From Exiguobacterium sp018617385 (lineage in GTDB: Bacteria > Bacillota > Bacilli > Exiguobacteriales > Exiguobacteriaceae): a DNA stretch of 64,000 nucleotides. The stretch spans positions 372,001 through 436,000 of the forward strand of contig NZ_JACSKA010000001.1 in the NCBI RefSeq assembly GCF_018617385.1, read 5' to 3'. Shown piece after piece: positions 43,523 to 51,892 of this stretch. A model generated the notes under the pieces. It did not search any database and was not told the DNA's origin. It saw nothing but the letters and a program-made list of their open reading frames with translations. Every line of letters starts with the position of its first letter. The first letter of the stretch is position 1. Made by a program: the position numbers and the translations under genes.

Positions 43523-43566
43523 AAAGCGCTCGACTGTTTCGTATGGAAACGGTCGAGCGCTTTTTT
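43523..43566. terminator. Bidirectional terminator
   Basis: A long hairpin (AAAAGCGCTCGAC against GTCGAGCGCTTTT with an inner GTTTC/GGAAAC stem), flanked by A and T runs. Confidence 0.9.
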
Positions 43567-43572
43567 GAGTTA

Positions 43573-44616
43573 TCATTGTTTGATCCATTTCGCAGATCTC
43601 CCAAGTCCGGAAGAGGCGATGACACCTTCGTCTCTTAATTCACGAAGGACGCGGTTGATGGTTGCTTCGCTGATGTCGGGGCATGCATTTCGAACATCGG
43701 TCTTTGTGAAAGGGCTAATTCTACCTTCCACAAATCGTCTGATACGAACAGTTTTATTTTGACTTCCCGTCGTCACCAAACCGACACGGCTTTCAAGCTC
43801 TTTGTATGCTGCCAAAATGACACTCAATAAATAGTTGATCCAATGAAATGGATTTTGACGATTATCGTGCCAATGGATGGATGATAATCGAAGCGATTCA
43901 TAATAGTCTTCTTTCCTCTCCTCAATAATTTTTTCAAGACTGATATATCGTCCAACTTCAAATCCAGATTGATAGAGCATCAACAATGTTAATAAGCGAG
44001 CCATTCGTCCATTCCCGTCATTGAATGGATGAATTGAAAGAAAATCAAGGACAAAATAACTTGTTAAAATCAGAGGATCTACATCTTCTTGTTGACGTCT
44101 TTCTTTGAGACTGTCACACAAAGCTTGTACAGCAGCAGGGGTTTCAAATGCGGATACGGGAATGAAACGTGTCCGACGAGTCCCATCTGGAAACGTTTCG
44201 CTAATTTCGTTATCAACGTTTTTCCATTTACCTCCTTCTACCGGTACAAATTTGTACAATTCTTTATGAAGTTGTAACAGGATGTTTGGATTGATTGGGA
44301 TATCTGGCGCTGAGGCATGAATCAAATCCAATACGTCACGATAGCCGGCAATTTCGGCCTCGGAACGATCGGCAGGATCTGACGTTTTCGACATGATGGT
44401 GTGTAAGCGACTTTCTGTGACAACGATTCCCTCGATTGCATTTGACGCTTTGGTTGATTGAATGACTGCCACGTCACGTAATGTATTGAGGATTTGTGGA
44501 GCTTGTTGCTTATATAAATCTTGCTTTCCTTTATATTCATTTATACGACCGATTAAACGGACCGTTTCCATCGGTAAAGGGAGGTTGGACAAGTATTGAT
44601 AATTATAATTTCTCAT
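43573..44616 (-). CDS. Class II Fic-domain protein with C-terminal winged helix
   Basis: A 347-residue Fic protein. The inhibitory helix motif SNAIEG (58-63) precedes the catalytic loop HPFNDGNGRMAR (196-207), which is complete, so it should transfer AMP to a protein and be held back by its own helix. The C-terminal 70 residues (SPFTKTDVRNACPDISEATINRVLRELRDEGVI) form a winged helix. The gene is A+T-rich compared with neighbours. The region before it is full of repeats that the winged helix may bind. Confidence 0.88.
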   Translation of the reverse strand: MRNYNYQYLSNLPLPMETVRLIGRINEYKGKQDLYKQQAPQILNTLRDVAVIQSTKASNAIEGIVVTESRLHTIMSKTSDPADRSEAEIAGYRDVLDLIHASAPDIPINPNILLQLHKELYKFVPVEGGKWKNVDNEISETFPDGTRRTRFIPVSAFETPAAVQALCDSLKERRQQEDVDPLILTSYFVLDFLSIHPFNDGNGRMARLLTLLMLYQSGFEVGRYISLEKIIEERKEDYYESLRLSSIHWHDNRQNPFHWINYLLSVILAAYKELESRVGLVTTGSQNKTVRIRRFVEGRISPFTKTDVRNACPDISEATINRVLRELRDEGVIASSGLGRSAKWIKQ

Positions 44617-44628
44617 CTAATCATTCCT

Positions 44629-44685
44629 TAAACATAGTCAAAAAATAATGAACATAGTCATTTTTTAAACTTTTGACTATGTTTA
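44629..44685. promoter_or_regulatory. Inverted and direct AACATAGTCA repeats before fic
   Basis: TAAACATAGTCAAAA (44629-44643) and its perfect inverse TTTTGACTATGTTTA (44671-44685) enclose a third copy, AACATAGTCA, at 44651-44660. They begin 12 bases upstream of the fic start and probably cover its promoter. Confidence 0.6.
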
Positions 44686-44720
44686 TTCAAATTATATAGC
44701 ATTTAAACTACATAATAAAT

Positions 44721-44761
44721 GCTAAACATGTTCATTTAAAGCTAAAATGAACATGTTTAGC
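44721..44761. repeat. 17-bp perfect inverted repeat
   Basis: GCTAAACATGTTCATTT and its exact inverse flank a 7-base loop. Its inner AACATGTTCATTT resembles the AACATAGTCATTT sites nearby. No T-run follows on either strand, so it is unlikely to be a terminator. The rest of the 304-base gap holds a 9-base direct repeat TTGTACACT at 44852 and 44890, and no gene. Confidence 0.65.
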
Positions 44762-44920
44762 GAAAGATGAACTAGTTTCTTGAATCATGCATTTTCTCAT
44801 CATGAAATTACTTTAGATTCCTTTTTGAGATTCATCGCACGTTGAAACGGATTGTACACTGCATTCTGGACCACCTTATCCTCTCTTTTTTGTACACTAG
44901 AACCAGGAGGCGAGAGAAGC

Positions 44921-45622
44921 ATGTCAATCATTGAATTCAAAGATGTGAGTCATCAAGACATCCTGCATCATGTGTCCGGGACGTTTCGGGAAGGACGGAT
45001 CACGACGTTCGTCGGACCGAGCGGCGCCGGCAAGACGACGTGTCTGAAGCATATCAACGGATTGCTGTCACCAGACACGGGCATGATTCTATTCAAAGGG
45101 GAAGACATCGCGGAGATGGACATTCTCGAGCTACGAAAGAAAATCGGGATGGCGTTCCAAAGTGCGCCGATGATTCAAGGGACGGTGTACGACAATTTGA
45201 ATCTCCCGAAAGCCATCTTCGACGAGACACTTGACCGCGACCGTGCTGCCGAATTGCTCCATCGGGTCGACTTGAGTGAGGCGCTCCTCGACCAACCCAT
45301 CAAATCACTATCTGGTGGGGAACGGAGCCGGGTCGCCATCGCGCGGACACTCGTCAATAAACCGGACGTGCTCTTACTCGATGAGATCACGGCGAGCCTT
45401 GATTATCGGACAGTGAAAGAAATCGAGCGACTCATTCGAAAACTGCAGCAATCGTATGGTGTGACCGTCATCTGGATCACCCATGACCTCGACCAGGCAC
45501 GGCGGGTGAGTGACGACATGTGGTTCTTGAAGGACGGGGAACTACTTGCTTACGGGGACGCATCGTTCATCGATGAGTCGGACAATCCCGTCATCCAACG
45601 ATTCGTCAGGGGGGAAGATTGA
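44921..45622 (+). CDS. fetA: FetA-like ABC transporter ATP-binding protein
   Basis: A 233-residue ATPase: Walker A GPSGAGKTT, Q-loop FQSAPMIQGTV, signature LSGGERSR, Walker B VLLLDEITASLD. With the UPF0014 permease that follows it matches FetAB (YbbL/YbbM in E. coli, YjkB/YjkA in B. subtilis), which exports iron or other metal. CAGGAGGCGAG precedes the ATG at 44921; an upstream in-frame start lacks a site. Confidence 0.8.
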   Translation: MSIIEFKDVSHQDILHHVSGTFREGRITTFVGPSGAGKTTCLKHINGLLSPDTGMILFKGEDIAEMDILELRKKIGMAFQSAPMIQGTVYDNLNLPKAIFDETLDRDRAAELLHRVDLSEALLDQPIKSLSGGERSRVAIARTLVNKPDVLLLDEITASLDYRTVKEIERLIRKLQQSYGVTVIWITHDLDQARRVSDDMWFLKDGELLAYGDASFIDESDNPVIQRFVRGED

Positions 45623-46389
45623 TGTCATATATTGAACTCGCGACGGCGCTCATCTTCGTCGTTATCCCGCTCGCCTTGACACTCGTCCTACGACTTGGAC
45701 TCGAGCGTGATATTATCATTGCGACCATCCGCTCCATCATTCAACTGCTGATCATCGGCTATATCCTGACGTTCGTCTTTGAGAGCGACAGTCCGATTTT
45801 CATGCTGCTGATGATTTTACTCATGATTGTCGCCGCGACACAAAATATCCGACGGAAAGGGGACGGGATTCCGGGCATCATGTGGATCATCGTCTTGACG
45901 CTCGTGACGATTGAAGCGCTGACGATGGGACTTATGCTCGGGCTCGGTATCATCCCATTCGAGCCGGAAAAGGTCATTCCGATCAGCGGGATGGTCATCG
46001 GGAACAGCATGGTGTTGTCGCTCCTGTTCTTGAACAAGTTCAAAGACGAGGTCGAACGGAGTGACGACGTCATCGAACTTATTCTCTCACTCGGCGGAAC
46101 GCCGAAAGTGGCCATCGACCGTAGCTTGAAGAATGCGATTCGCACGAGCATGATTCCGACCGTCGAGGCGCAAAAGACGATGGGGCTCGTCCAACTACCG
46201 GGGATGATGAGCGGTCTCATCATCGGGGGAGCCGACCCGATGGAAGCGGTCCTGTATCAACTCTTGATCTTGTTCTTGATTTTGACGACCGCCTCGATCT
46301 CGGCGACGCTCGTCGGCTATTTGGCGTACCCACGTCTGTTCAACGAGAAGATGCAGTATATCGGATTGACCTATCGGAAGGGGAAATGA
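45622..46389 (+). CDS. fetB: FetB-like UPF0014 permease
   Basis: A 255-residue membrane protein with about seven helices and the UPF0014 signatures SGMVIGNSMVLSLLFLNKF and MMSGLIIGGADPMEAVLYQ. Partner of the ATPase upstream, whose stop it overlaps by one base. Confidence 0.85.
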   Translation: MSYIELATALIFVVIPLALTLVLRLGLERDIIIATIRSIIQLLIIGYILTFVFESDSPIFMLLMILLMIVAATQNIRRKGDGIPGIMWIIVLTLVTIEALTMGLMLGLGIIPFEPEKVIPISGMVIGNSMVLSLLFLNKFKDEVERSDDVIELILSLGGTPKVAIDRSLKNAIRTSMIPTVEAQKTMGLVQLPGMMSGLIIGGADPMEAVLYQLLILFLILTTASISATLVGYLAYPRLFNEKMQYIGLTYRKGK

Positions 46390-46392
46390 AAC

Positions 46393-46755
46393 ATGATCAC
46401 AGGGATTCATCATGTGCAGCTCACGATTCCAACTGGAACGGAGCAAGAGGCGAAGGCGTTCTATTGTGACTTTCTCGGTCTGCGTGAAATCGAGAAGCCG
46501 GATTCATTGAAGGGGCGAGGTGGATTTTGGCTTCAGGTCGGCGACCGTTCCGTCCATGTCGGGACTGAGGACGACGTAGAACGACAGAAGACGAAAGCGC
46601 ATATCGCATATGCGGTGACGGATTTAGCTCATTGGAAGGAAGCGCTTCGAGAGAATGAGATGCCTTACTCCGAAGGCATCCCGATCCCGGGGTTCGATCG
46701 TTTCGAGTTCCGAGACCCGTTCGGCAATCGGGTCGAGATGATTCAAGCGCTTTGA
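46393..46755 (+). CDS. VOC-family (glyoxalase-like) protein
   Basis: A 120-residue vicinal-oxygen-chelate protein: two beta-alpha-beta-beta-beta modules starting GIHHVQLTIPTG and ending DPFGNRVEMIQ, with a possible metal His (HHVQ) and Glu (VEMI). It lies three bases after fetB. Substrate unknown. Confidence 0.8.
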   Translation: MITGIHHVQLTIPTGTEQEAKAFYCDFLGLREIEKPDSLKGRGGFWLQVGDRSVHVGTEDDVERQKTKAHIAYAVTDLAHWKEALRENEMPYSEGIPIPGFDRFEFRDPFGNRVEMIQAL

Positions 46756-46757
46756 CG

Positions 46758-46790
46758 AAAGGGAACATCCACCGCGGATGCTCCCTTTGT
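46758..46790. terminator. Bidirectional terminator
   Basis: AAAGGGA-CATCC pairs with GGATG-TCCCTTT between converging genes. Confidence 0.75.
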
Positions 46791-46796
46791 CGTTCT

Positions 46797-47261
46797 TCAA
46801 GCAATACCAAACAGGCGAGTCACGTGCTCCCATTCGGACGGGTAGGCGTTACTGCCATGATGTTCGTGAATGAGTGTCCCGTTCGTGTATACGCTGAGAT
46901 TCCACTGTGTGCCGTCTAGCGTACATACTCCTTCCAGTTCTTCGAAGACGGTTGGCCACCAATTCGTTCCAAGCAGATGAAACGCGACGCGCATCTGTTT
47001 CGCTTCCTCGCCCTCATAGTATTCGAATTCAAAGGGCTCAGTGATGGATCGGTCGGACCGCTCAATGTGACGAAGGACGGTGCCTCTCTCAAAAAAGGTG
47101 ATTGTACTCACATCATACGTGCCGAACCCACCGACGCGGAAGATGACCTCGACCATCGATTCTTGAGTACGACCGACTGCCTGTAGGACGCGCTTTTGAA
47201 GCGGATGTTCGACGAAAGAAGGGGGGATGTGATAAAGGGCGCGAAACGTTTTGTCTTTCAT
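46797..47261 (-). CDS. Hypothetical beta-rich protein
   Basis: A 154-residue soluble protein with alternating strands and several Trp and His residues (FGTYDVSTITFFERG, LLGTNWWPTVFEELEG, LIHEHHGSNAYPSEW). GAGAGGTTGAAG precedes the ATG. No family was recognised. Confidence 0.6.
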   Translation of the reverse strand: MKDKTFRALYHIPPSFVEHPLQKRVLQAVGRTQESMVEVIFRVGGFGTYDVSTITFFERGTVLRHIERSDRSITEPFEFEYYEGEEAKQMRVAFHLLGTNWWPTVFEELEGVCTLDGTQWNLSVYTNGTLIHEHHGSNAYPSEWEHVTRLFGIA

Positions 47262-47347
47262 GAAACTTCAACCTCTCTCGGACATAAGATGCCCCGAGTA
47301 TAGCGGAATCTTCCGGACGAGGGAGACAAAATAAAGTGCAAGGTACG

Positions 47348-47375
47348 AAAAAAGCACCTCTTGAAGAGATGCTTC
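47348..47375 (-). terminator. Rho-independent terminator of the SDR gene
   Basis: On the - strand AAGCATCTCTT pairs with AAGAGGTGCTT and ends in TTTTTT. Confidence 0.75.
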
Positions 47376-47379
47376 GTTG

Positions 47380-47979
47380 TTAATATACTTCGTACGTTTG
47401 TCCAGTCTGCGCGCCTTCGACACTCTTCACATAGGCGAGGGCGACCCGTTCACCTGGTACTGCCGCGTAACCACGGAAATAAGGACCATACGAATCGAGT
47501 GCTTCGACGAGGACGTTCGGGCTGACGTTGTTGATGCGGATGCCCCGTGGCATCTCAATCGCCGCACCGGTCACGAATCCTTTGATGGCCCCGTTCGCTA
47601 GTGCCGCCGATGCGCCTTCTTTGATGGGGTCGTCCATCAAGATTCCGCTCGTCAGTGTAAAGCTACCACCATCGTTCACATAATCGAGCCCGAGAAGGAC
47701 GAGGTTGACTTGTCCTATGATTTTGCTGTCGATACTCTTCTGATTATCTGCCGGCGTCATCTCGGAAAGTGGACCGAAATGCGTGCTGCCCGCCGTACTG
47801 ATGACCGCATCGACGCGCCCGACCGTCTCATACATCTGGCGGATGCTGTCTTCTGAGGTGAGGTCGACTTGCACGTCCGCCCCGTTACGCCCAGCCCGGA
47901 TGATTGTATGTGTTTTCTCCAATTCTTTTGCGACGGCCTGACCGACCGTGCCGCTTGCCCCAACGAGTAAAATGTTCAT
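47380..47979 (-). CDS. Short-chain dehydrogenase-like protein lacking the catalytic Tyr
   Basis: A 199-residue SDR-like protein with the cofactor motif GASGTVGQ (7-14), STAGSTHFG and the Ser of FTLTSGIL. The Tyr of YxxxK is absent: the segment reads ASAALANGAIKGFV. This matches a known short SDR subgroup, so the loss is a family trait, not damage. Substrate unknown. Confidence 0.75.
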   Translation of the reverse strand: MNILLVGASGTVGQAVAKELEKTHTIIRAGRNGADVQVDLTSEDSIRQMYETVGRVDAVISTAGSTHFGPLSEMTPADNQKSIDSKIIGQVNLVLLGLDYVNDGGSFTLTSGILMDDPIKEGASAALANGAIKGFVTGAAIEMPRGIRINNVSPNVLVEALDSYGPYFRGYAAVPGERVALAYVKSVEGAQTGQTYEVY

Positions 47980-48047
47980 GTGAAACTGCCCCTTTCGTCA
48001 CGCTTAGATTCCACTTCAGAGTAGCGGATGACGAGGATGTTCGGCAA

Positions 48048-48407
48048 TCAAGTTGCCTCCGGTGGGACGATTGTGCCCTGATGGAATCGCATCTTCCAAC
48101 GTCCGTCCGCGAATACCCAAATCGAGCTGCGACGTGTCACACGATTTAGTTTCGGTTGAACGAGATGGTACGTCACCAAAACGTGACCTTCCGTCAACGG
48201 ATGCAGCGTGAATTCGGATAACTCCGCCTCAATCGGGTCGAGCTGGAGTGTCGACTGATCCCAGTCTTGATACAGCAACCGCCCCGAGCTACCGATTTCA
48301 AAGAAGTCGTCGGTCAACAGTTCACGCAATCGCTCCGTCGACTGCCTGACTTCCGTCGTCAATAACGCTTCTTCTAGTGTTTGAAGATGATCTGCCAACT
48401 CGTTCAT
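48048..48407 (-). CDS. NTF2-like (DUF4440) protein
   Basis: A 119-residue alpha+beta cone-fold protein (LEEALLTTEVRQSTERLRELLTDDFFEIGSSG, HVLVTYHLVQPK, RRSSIWVFADGRWKMRFHQGT). It overlaps the last SMR gene by 4 bases and closes the TetR-SMR operon. Confidence 0.75.
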   Translation of the reverse strand: MNELADHLQTLEEALLTTEVRQSTERLRELLTDDFFEIGSSGRLLYQDWDQSTLQLDPIEAELSEFTLHPLTEGHVLVTYHLVQPKLNRVTRRSSIWVFADGRWKMRFHQGTIVPPEAT

Positions 48408-48736
48408 GTCACGACTTCCTCTCTCCGTTGATTCATCACGATGACGCCGAGGACGATCAACAACAGACCGATTCCGTTCAATGCCGAGAGAACTTCCCCG
48501 TACACGAACACCCCGATGAGTCCCGTCGCCACGGTCCCGAGTCCAGCCCAGATGCTATAGGCGATACTGAGGGGGATCGTCTTCAATACGATGCCCATGA
48601 GGGTGAACGAGGCGGCGAAACTGACCAAGAGGATGACACTCGGCACAAGATTCGTGAATCCATCCGACAGCTTCAACATCGACGTCCCGAGCACCTCAAA
48701 TCCGATAGAGAAGAACAGTAAAAGATAGGCTTTCAT
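48404..48736 (-). CDS. Small multidrug resistance transporter subunit 2
   Basis: A 110-residue four-helix SMR protein with the proton-coupling Glu in IGFEVLGTSMLKLSDGF and the YSIWAGLGTV helix. A second SMR gene lies upstream, so the two likely work as a heterodimer, like YkkCD or EbrAB. Confidence 0.9.
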   Translation of the reverse strand: MKAYLLLFFSIGFEVLGTSMLKLSDGFTNLVPSVILLVSFAASFTLMGIVLKTIPLSIAYSIWAGLGTVATGLIGVFVYGEVLSALNGIGLLLIVLGVIVMNQRREEVVT

Positions 48737-48747
48737 TCCGATTCACC

Positions 48748-49056
48748 TCACACTTTCATCAAGACGAGCCCGATGATGACGAGCCCAATCCCTGCAATTT
48801 TTTGACGACTGATTTGTTCCCGGAAGACGACGAAACCGATCACCGCCGTGAGTGCCGTCCCGACCCCGCTCCAAAACGCATACGCAAAGCTGAGCGGAAT
48901 GGTGAAGAGGGCGAGCGATAAGAGATAAAACGCCGTCCCATATCCGAAGGCGACCCCGAGAATCGGGAGTCGGCTCGTCGAGGTGGCGTTCACTTTCAAC
49001 ATGCTCGACCCGAGCAGTTCCGAGGCGATGGCCCCGATCAAATAGATGAATCCCAT
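48748..49056 (-). CDS. Small multidrug resistance transporter subunit 1
   Basis: A 102-residue SMR protein with Glu in GAIASELLGSSMLK and the YAFWSGVGTALTAVIG helix. The start at 49056 has AAGGAGG 8 bases upstream, lying in the end of the tetR gene, so the genes are tightly linked. Confidence 0.9.
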   Translation of the reverse strand: MGFIYLIGAIASELLGSSMLKVNATSTSRLPILGVAFGYGTAFYLLSLALFTIPLSFAYAFWSGVGTALTAVIGFVVFREQISRQKIAGIGLVIIGLVLMKV

Positions 49057-49057
49057 A

Positions 49058-49585
49058 TTACAATCCTCCTTGAAGCAACTCGTCACATGCTTCCCGAATG
49101 AGTGTCGCCGCACGGTCCTTGAACGATTCGCTATACCCATACAAGACAGCGAACCAAAAGCCGTCACAGAGAAGGCGAAGTCTCAAAATCGCATCCTGAT
49201 CCGGTCCATCTGCAGCGAATCGCTCGTCCCAACTGGTCGACACGTTACTCCAAATCGACTCGCTCGTCGCATCTTCTTGCGAGGAGATGAAGACGGCGAC
49301 GAGGTCCATATCTCCATGATCGACATCATCCAATGTCGCGAGGGCATAGGCGCGAGTGAACGAATATGGACCGTCGGAGAGATGATCAGCGATTCGTTTC
49401 TCGAACGTCTCGATGGCGAATTCGTTCATCTGTCGCAATAAGTTGGCCTTATTGTCGAAATGATAGAGGACCCCGGCTTTCGTGATTCCTGCTTTCGTCG
49501 CCAACCGTTCGAGCGACAACTGACTGATGCCGTCCTCTCGAATCATCTGGGCGGCAGTCTGCAACAACAATTGTTTTTTACTCAT
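49058..49585 (-). CDS. TetR-family regulator of the SMR operon
   Basis: A 175-residue repressor. The helix-turn-helix is ISQLSLERLATKAGITKAGVLYHFDNKANLL (about 20-50). The C-terminal ligand domain is helical. It heads the SMR operon and a 10-base-arm palindrome lies 19 bases upstream, so self-control is likely. Confidence 0.88.
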   Translation of the reverse strand: MSKKQLLLQTAAQMIREDGISQLSLERLATKAGITKAGVLYHFDNKANLLRQMNEFAIETFEKRIADHLSDGPYSFTRAYALATLDDVDHGDMDLVAVFISSQEDATSESIWSNVSTSWDERFAADGPDQDAILRLRLLCDGFWFAVLYGYSESFKDRAATLIREACDELLQGGL

Positions 49586-49603
49586 CCCATCACACCTCTC
49601 TTT

Positions 49604-49627
49604 ACTTTACTGACCGTTCAGTAAAGT
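49604..49627. promoter_or_regulatory. TetR-type palindromic operator
   Basis: ACTTTACTGA and TCAGTAAAGT are perfect inverse arms around CCGT, just upstream of the tetR gene. The TTTACT...AGTAAA form and length fit TetR-family sites. Confidence 0.75.
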
Positions 49628-49701
49628 TAGTCTATCAAAATTTGCGAGGGGTTGTCGAGATAGAACGTTGATGGAATAATCAGGGAAAAGGGGGGCGTGA
49701 C

Positions 49702-50188
49702 ATGGGTTCACATTTGATGCATCTCGTCATCGCGAATGAGATGTTACCAGCGTTGTCGGAGGTGGATGAGGTCGCATTTTTGCTCGGAAGTCTCGCACCG
49801 GATGCAACGACAGAAAAAGAGGCATCCCATTACTATACGGGACGCCATGATGATTTATCTCGTCGCGGATGAGATCTGGTTGCAGGGATTCTATAAAGGT
49901 TGGTTGAAAGAGCTCATCACCCAGGACCCGTCAAAACAGGCGGCCTATTATGCGGACTTTGATTCGTATAATGCTCGCCTGTCGAAACGACTAGGGGATT
50001 TCAATTTTGAACGTTTGAAAGGAAATCCGAAGCTTGTGGAACTGGTCGAAAAAGTCGAACGGGACGCGGCGATGACAGAAGAGGGGACGTACACGATGTT
50101 CTTGCCGCACCAGTTCGATGGCTATGTTGATACGTGTGTCCGCCGCTGCCTGGAGATGGTCAAACGGAAGCGGGCGATGCTCGTATGA
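49702..50188 (+). pseudogene. Zinc-dependent phospholipase C-like protein, internally deleted
   Basis: The N-terminus (MGSHLMHLVIANEML, AFLLGSLAPDATTEKEASHYYTG) and C-terminus (YLVADEIWLQGFYKGWL to the stop) match a Bacilli family of PF00882-type hydrolases, but they lie in two frames. The switch is at about 49848-49860, where the first frame reads HDDLSRR then a stop. About 27 residues that the family has between these blocks are missing, so a deletion of a non-multiple of three explains it. AAGGGGGGC precedes the ATG. Confidence 0.65.
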
Positions 50189-50473
50189 AGAGGCGCGCTA
50201 CGCACCACTATATGCAACGCTCGGACTATTTATCGTGACGGTGATCACCTTCTTCACCTTGAACGGTCGAGTGTTTCCGAACCTTGAGTTGATGACGGTC
50301 ATCTGGGTATATCTCGCGATTGACATCGCCTTGTTCGCCACGTTGATATGGGGTCTGTTCACGAAGGATCGAATCAGTGAACTACTCGCCACTTATTTGC
50401 TTCACAACTTGAAGTGGGAGCTTCTTGGGAAGACCGTGCTCCTACCAGCCACGGTTGTTTACCAAGCTCGTCG

Positions 50474-51797
50474 GGCAGTCCCTGCCCTGAATGGTTGTCA
50501 GTCGGCTAACATCAACAGGTTGAGGCTCGCGTTGATGTCACGGTCATGGTACTCACCACAATGAGTACACGTCCATTCACGGACGCCCATCGCCTTCTTC
50601 TGACCTTTCTCGCCACAAGAAGAACAAATCTGCGTCGATGCGTACCAGGGGTCTGCCATGATGAGCGTCCGTCCGTAGAACTTGCATTTGTATTCTAGCT
50701 GTCGGACGAACTCATACCAACTGACATCTGCAATCGATTTGGCGACCTTGTGGTTCTTCATCATGTCCTTCGATGTCAATGTCTCCACGACGATGACTTG
50801 GTTCTCGTCAACGATCCGTCTCGACAGTTTGTGAAGGAAGTCCTGGCGTTGGTTGGCGATCTTTTCGTGTTTCTTTGCCAGAAGTAATTTTGCTTTTTCA
50901 CGATTCTTGCTACCGATTTTCTTACGTGAAAGCGCGCGCTGTGCCTTCTTGACCTTCGCTTCGGATTTTCGGAGAAAGCGAGGGTTGTCAATCTTCTCCG
51001 AGACCATCGCGTCGTTCGTCATGACGGCGAAATGGTCCAAACCGAGATCGATCCCGACCTTGTTCTCGGCTGGAATCCATGGTTCATCGTCCTGTTTGAC
51101 GAGAATGGAGACAAAGAACTTGCCTGTCTTGGTCATCGAGACCGTCGCCGACCGGATGACGCCCTCGAACGGACGATGTTGGGTGAACCGCACGAACCCG
51201 ACCTTCGGCAGCCGAACCTTGCCCGCCTCGATGCGGATCGTACCGTGCTGGTTGTTCGTCGTGTAGGACGCGCGCGACCGACGTCTCGATTTGAAGGCCG
51301 GGAAGCCGCCCGTCCCGGCGAAGAACTTCGCGAACGCCGTGTCGAGGTTCAGCTTCGCGTTCGCGAGCGCGAGGCTGTCCGCCTCGGCGAGGAACGGGAA
51401 CAGGGGCTTGTAGGAGGCGGGTGTCGCCGGTTTCCGTCTCGTTCCGCTCCCCGCTTTCGCCTCCTCGCGGATGGCGATGCGGTCCTCGAGTAGCTTGTTG
51501 TAGATGAACCGGGCGCAGCCGATCGTCCGGACCAGGAACTCGGCCTGTGCCGGCGTCGGGTGGAGCCGATATTTATAGCCTTTCAGCATGTCCGTCCCTC
51601 CTCCCTTCAGAAGATCGTGATGTGTCCTCCTCATCCGATACCCGTGGAAGGGGAGGGAGAATCTGACGGAATCACGAACTTTTGTTCGTCCTATCTGTCA
51701 CAGGGGGAAAAGACGTTTGGACCGGGCGATTCATCTCCCACCTACGCTGGGCTTCGCCCCGAGACGCTTAGAGGAGGGAGAATTCTCGCCTACTTCT
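50474..51797 (-). mobile_element. IS200/IS605-type element with tnpB only
   Basis: The element carries tnpB and no tnpA. Its approximate ends are judged from where the host frame stops. The tnpB-upstream side has an imperfect hairpin (GGCGATTCATCTCCCACC near 51727 against GGAGGGAGAATTCTCGCC ending 51790). The downstream side has GGGCAG/CTGCCC at 50474-50488. On the - strand TTTAA stands just outside the upstream end and may be the target-adjacent motif. Exact ends are not certain. Confidence 0.55.
50498..51589 (-). CDS. tnpB: TnpB RNA-guided nuclease of IS605-type element
   Basis: A 363-residue TnpB. RuvC residues are Asp181 (GIDLGLDHF), Glu269 (VVETL) and Asp351 (HDRDINAS); the zinc ribbon uses Cys322, Cys325, Cys341 and Cys344. 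The N-terminal MLKGYKYRLHPTPAQAEFL is typical. All key residues are intact, so it may be active. Its guide RNA would come from the 3' end of the gene and run to the right end near 50474. GGGAGGAGGG precedes the ATG at 51589. The 5' half is more G+C-rich than neighbours. Confidence 0.92.
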   Translation of the reverse strand: MLKGYKYRLHPTPAQAEFLVRTIGCARFIYNKLLEDRIAIREEAKAGSGTRRKPATPASYKPLFPFLAEADSLALANAKLNLDTAFAKFFAGTGGFPAFKSRRRSRASYTTNNQHGTIRIEAGKVRLPKVGFVRFTQHRPFEGVIRSATVSMTKTGKFFVSILVKQDDEPWIPAENKVGIDLGLDHFAVMTNDAMVSEKIDNPRFLRKSEAKVKKAQRALSRKKIGSKNREKAKLLLAKKHEKIANQRQDFLHKLSRRIVDENQVIVVETLTSKDMMKNHKVAKSIADVSWYEFVRQLEYKCKFYGRTLIMADPWYASTQICSSCGEKGQKKAMGVREWTCTHCGEYHDRDINASLNLLMLAD

Positions 51798-51892
51798 GTT
51801 AAAATCTACACGTTGATTGCGACAATCGGTTTGATGACTCCGTTGTCGATCTGGATTTTTCTGTTGCTGTTGGCGAACGGGATCTCGGAGGC

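Noticed and set aside
44640..44690. Repeated AACATAGTCA units as a short CRISPR array
   Set aside because: Units are too short, include an inverted copy and have no spacers of constant length.
44721..44761. 17-base inverted repeat as a terminator
   Set aside because: No T-run follows on either strand; a regulator site fits better.
47380..47979. SDR without catalytic Tyr as a damaged gene
   Set aside because: The frame is full length, and the same substitution is recalled in a known short SDR subgroup.
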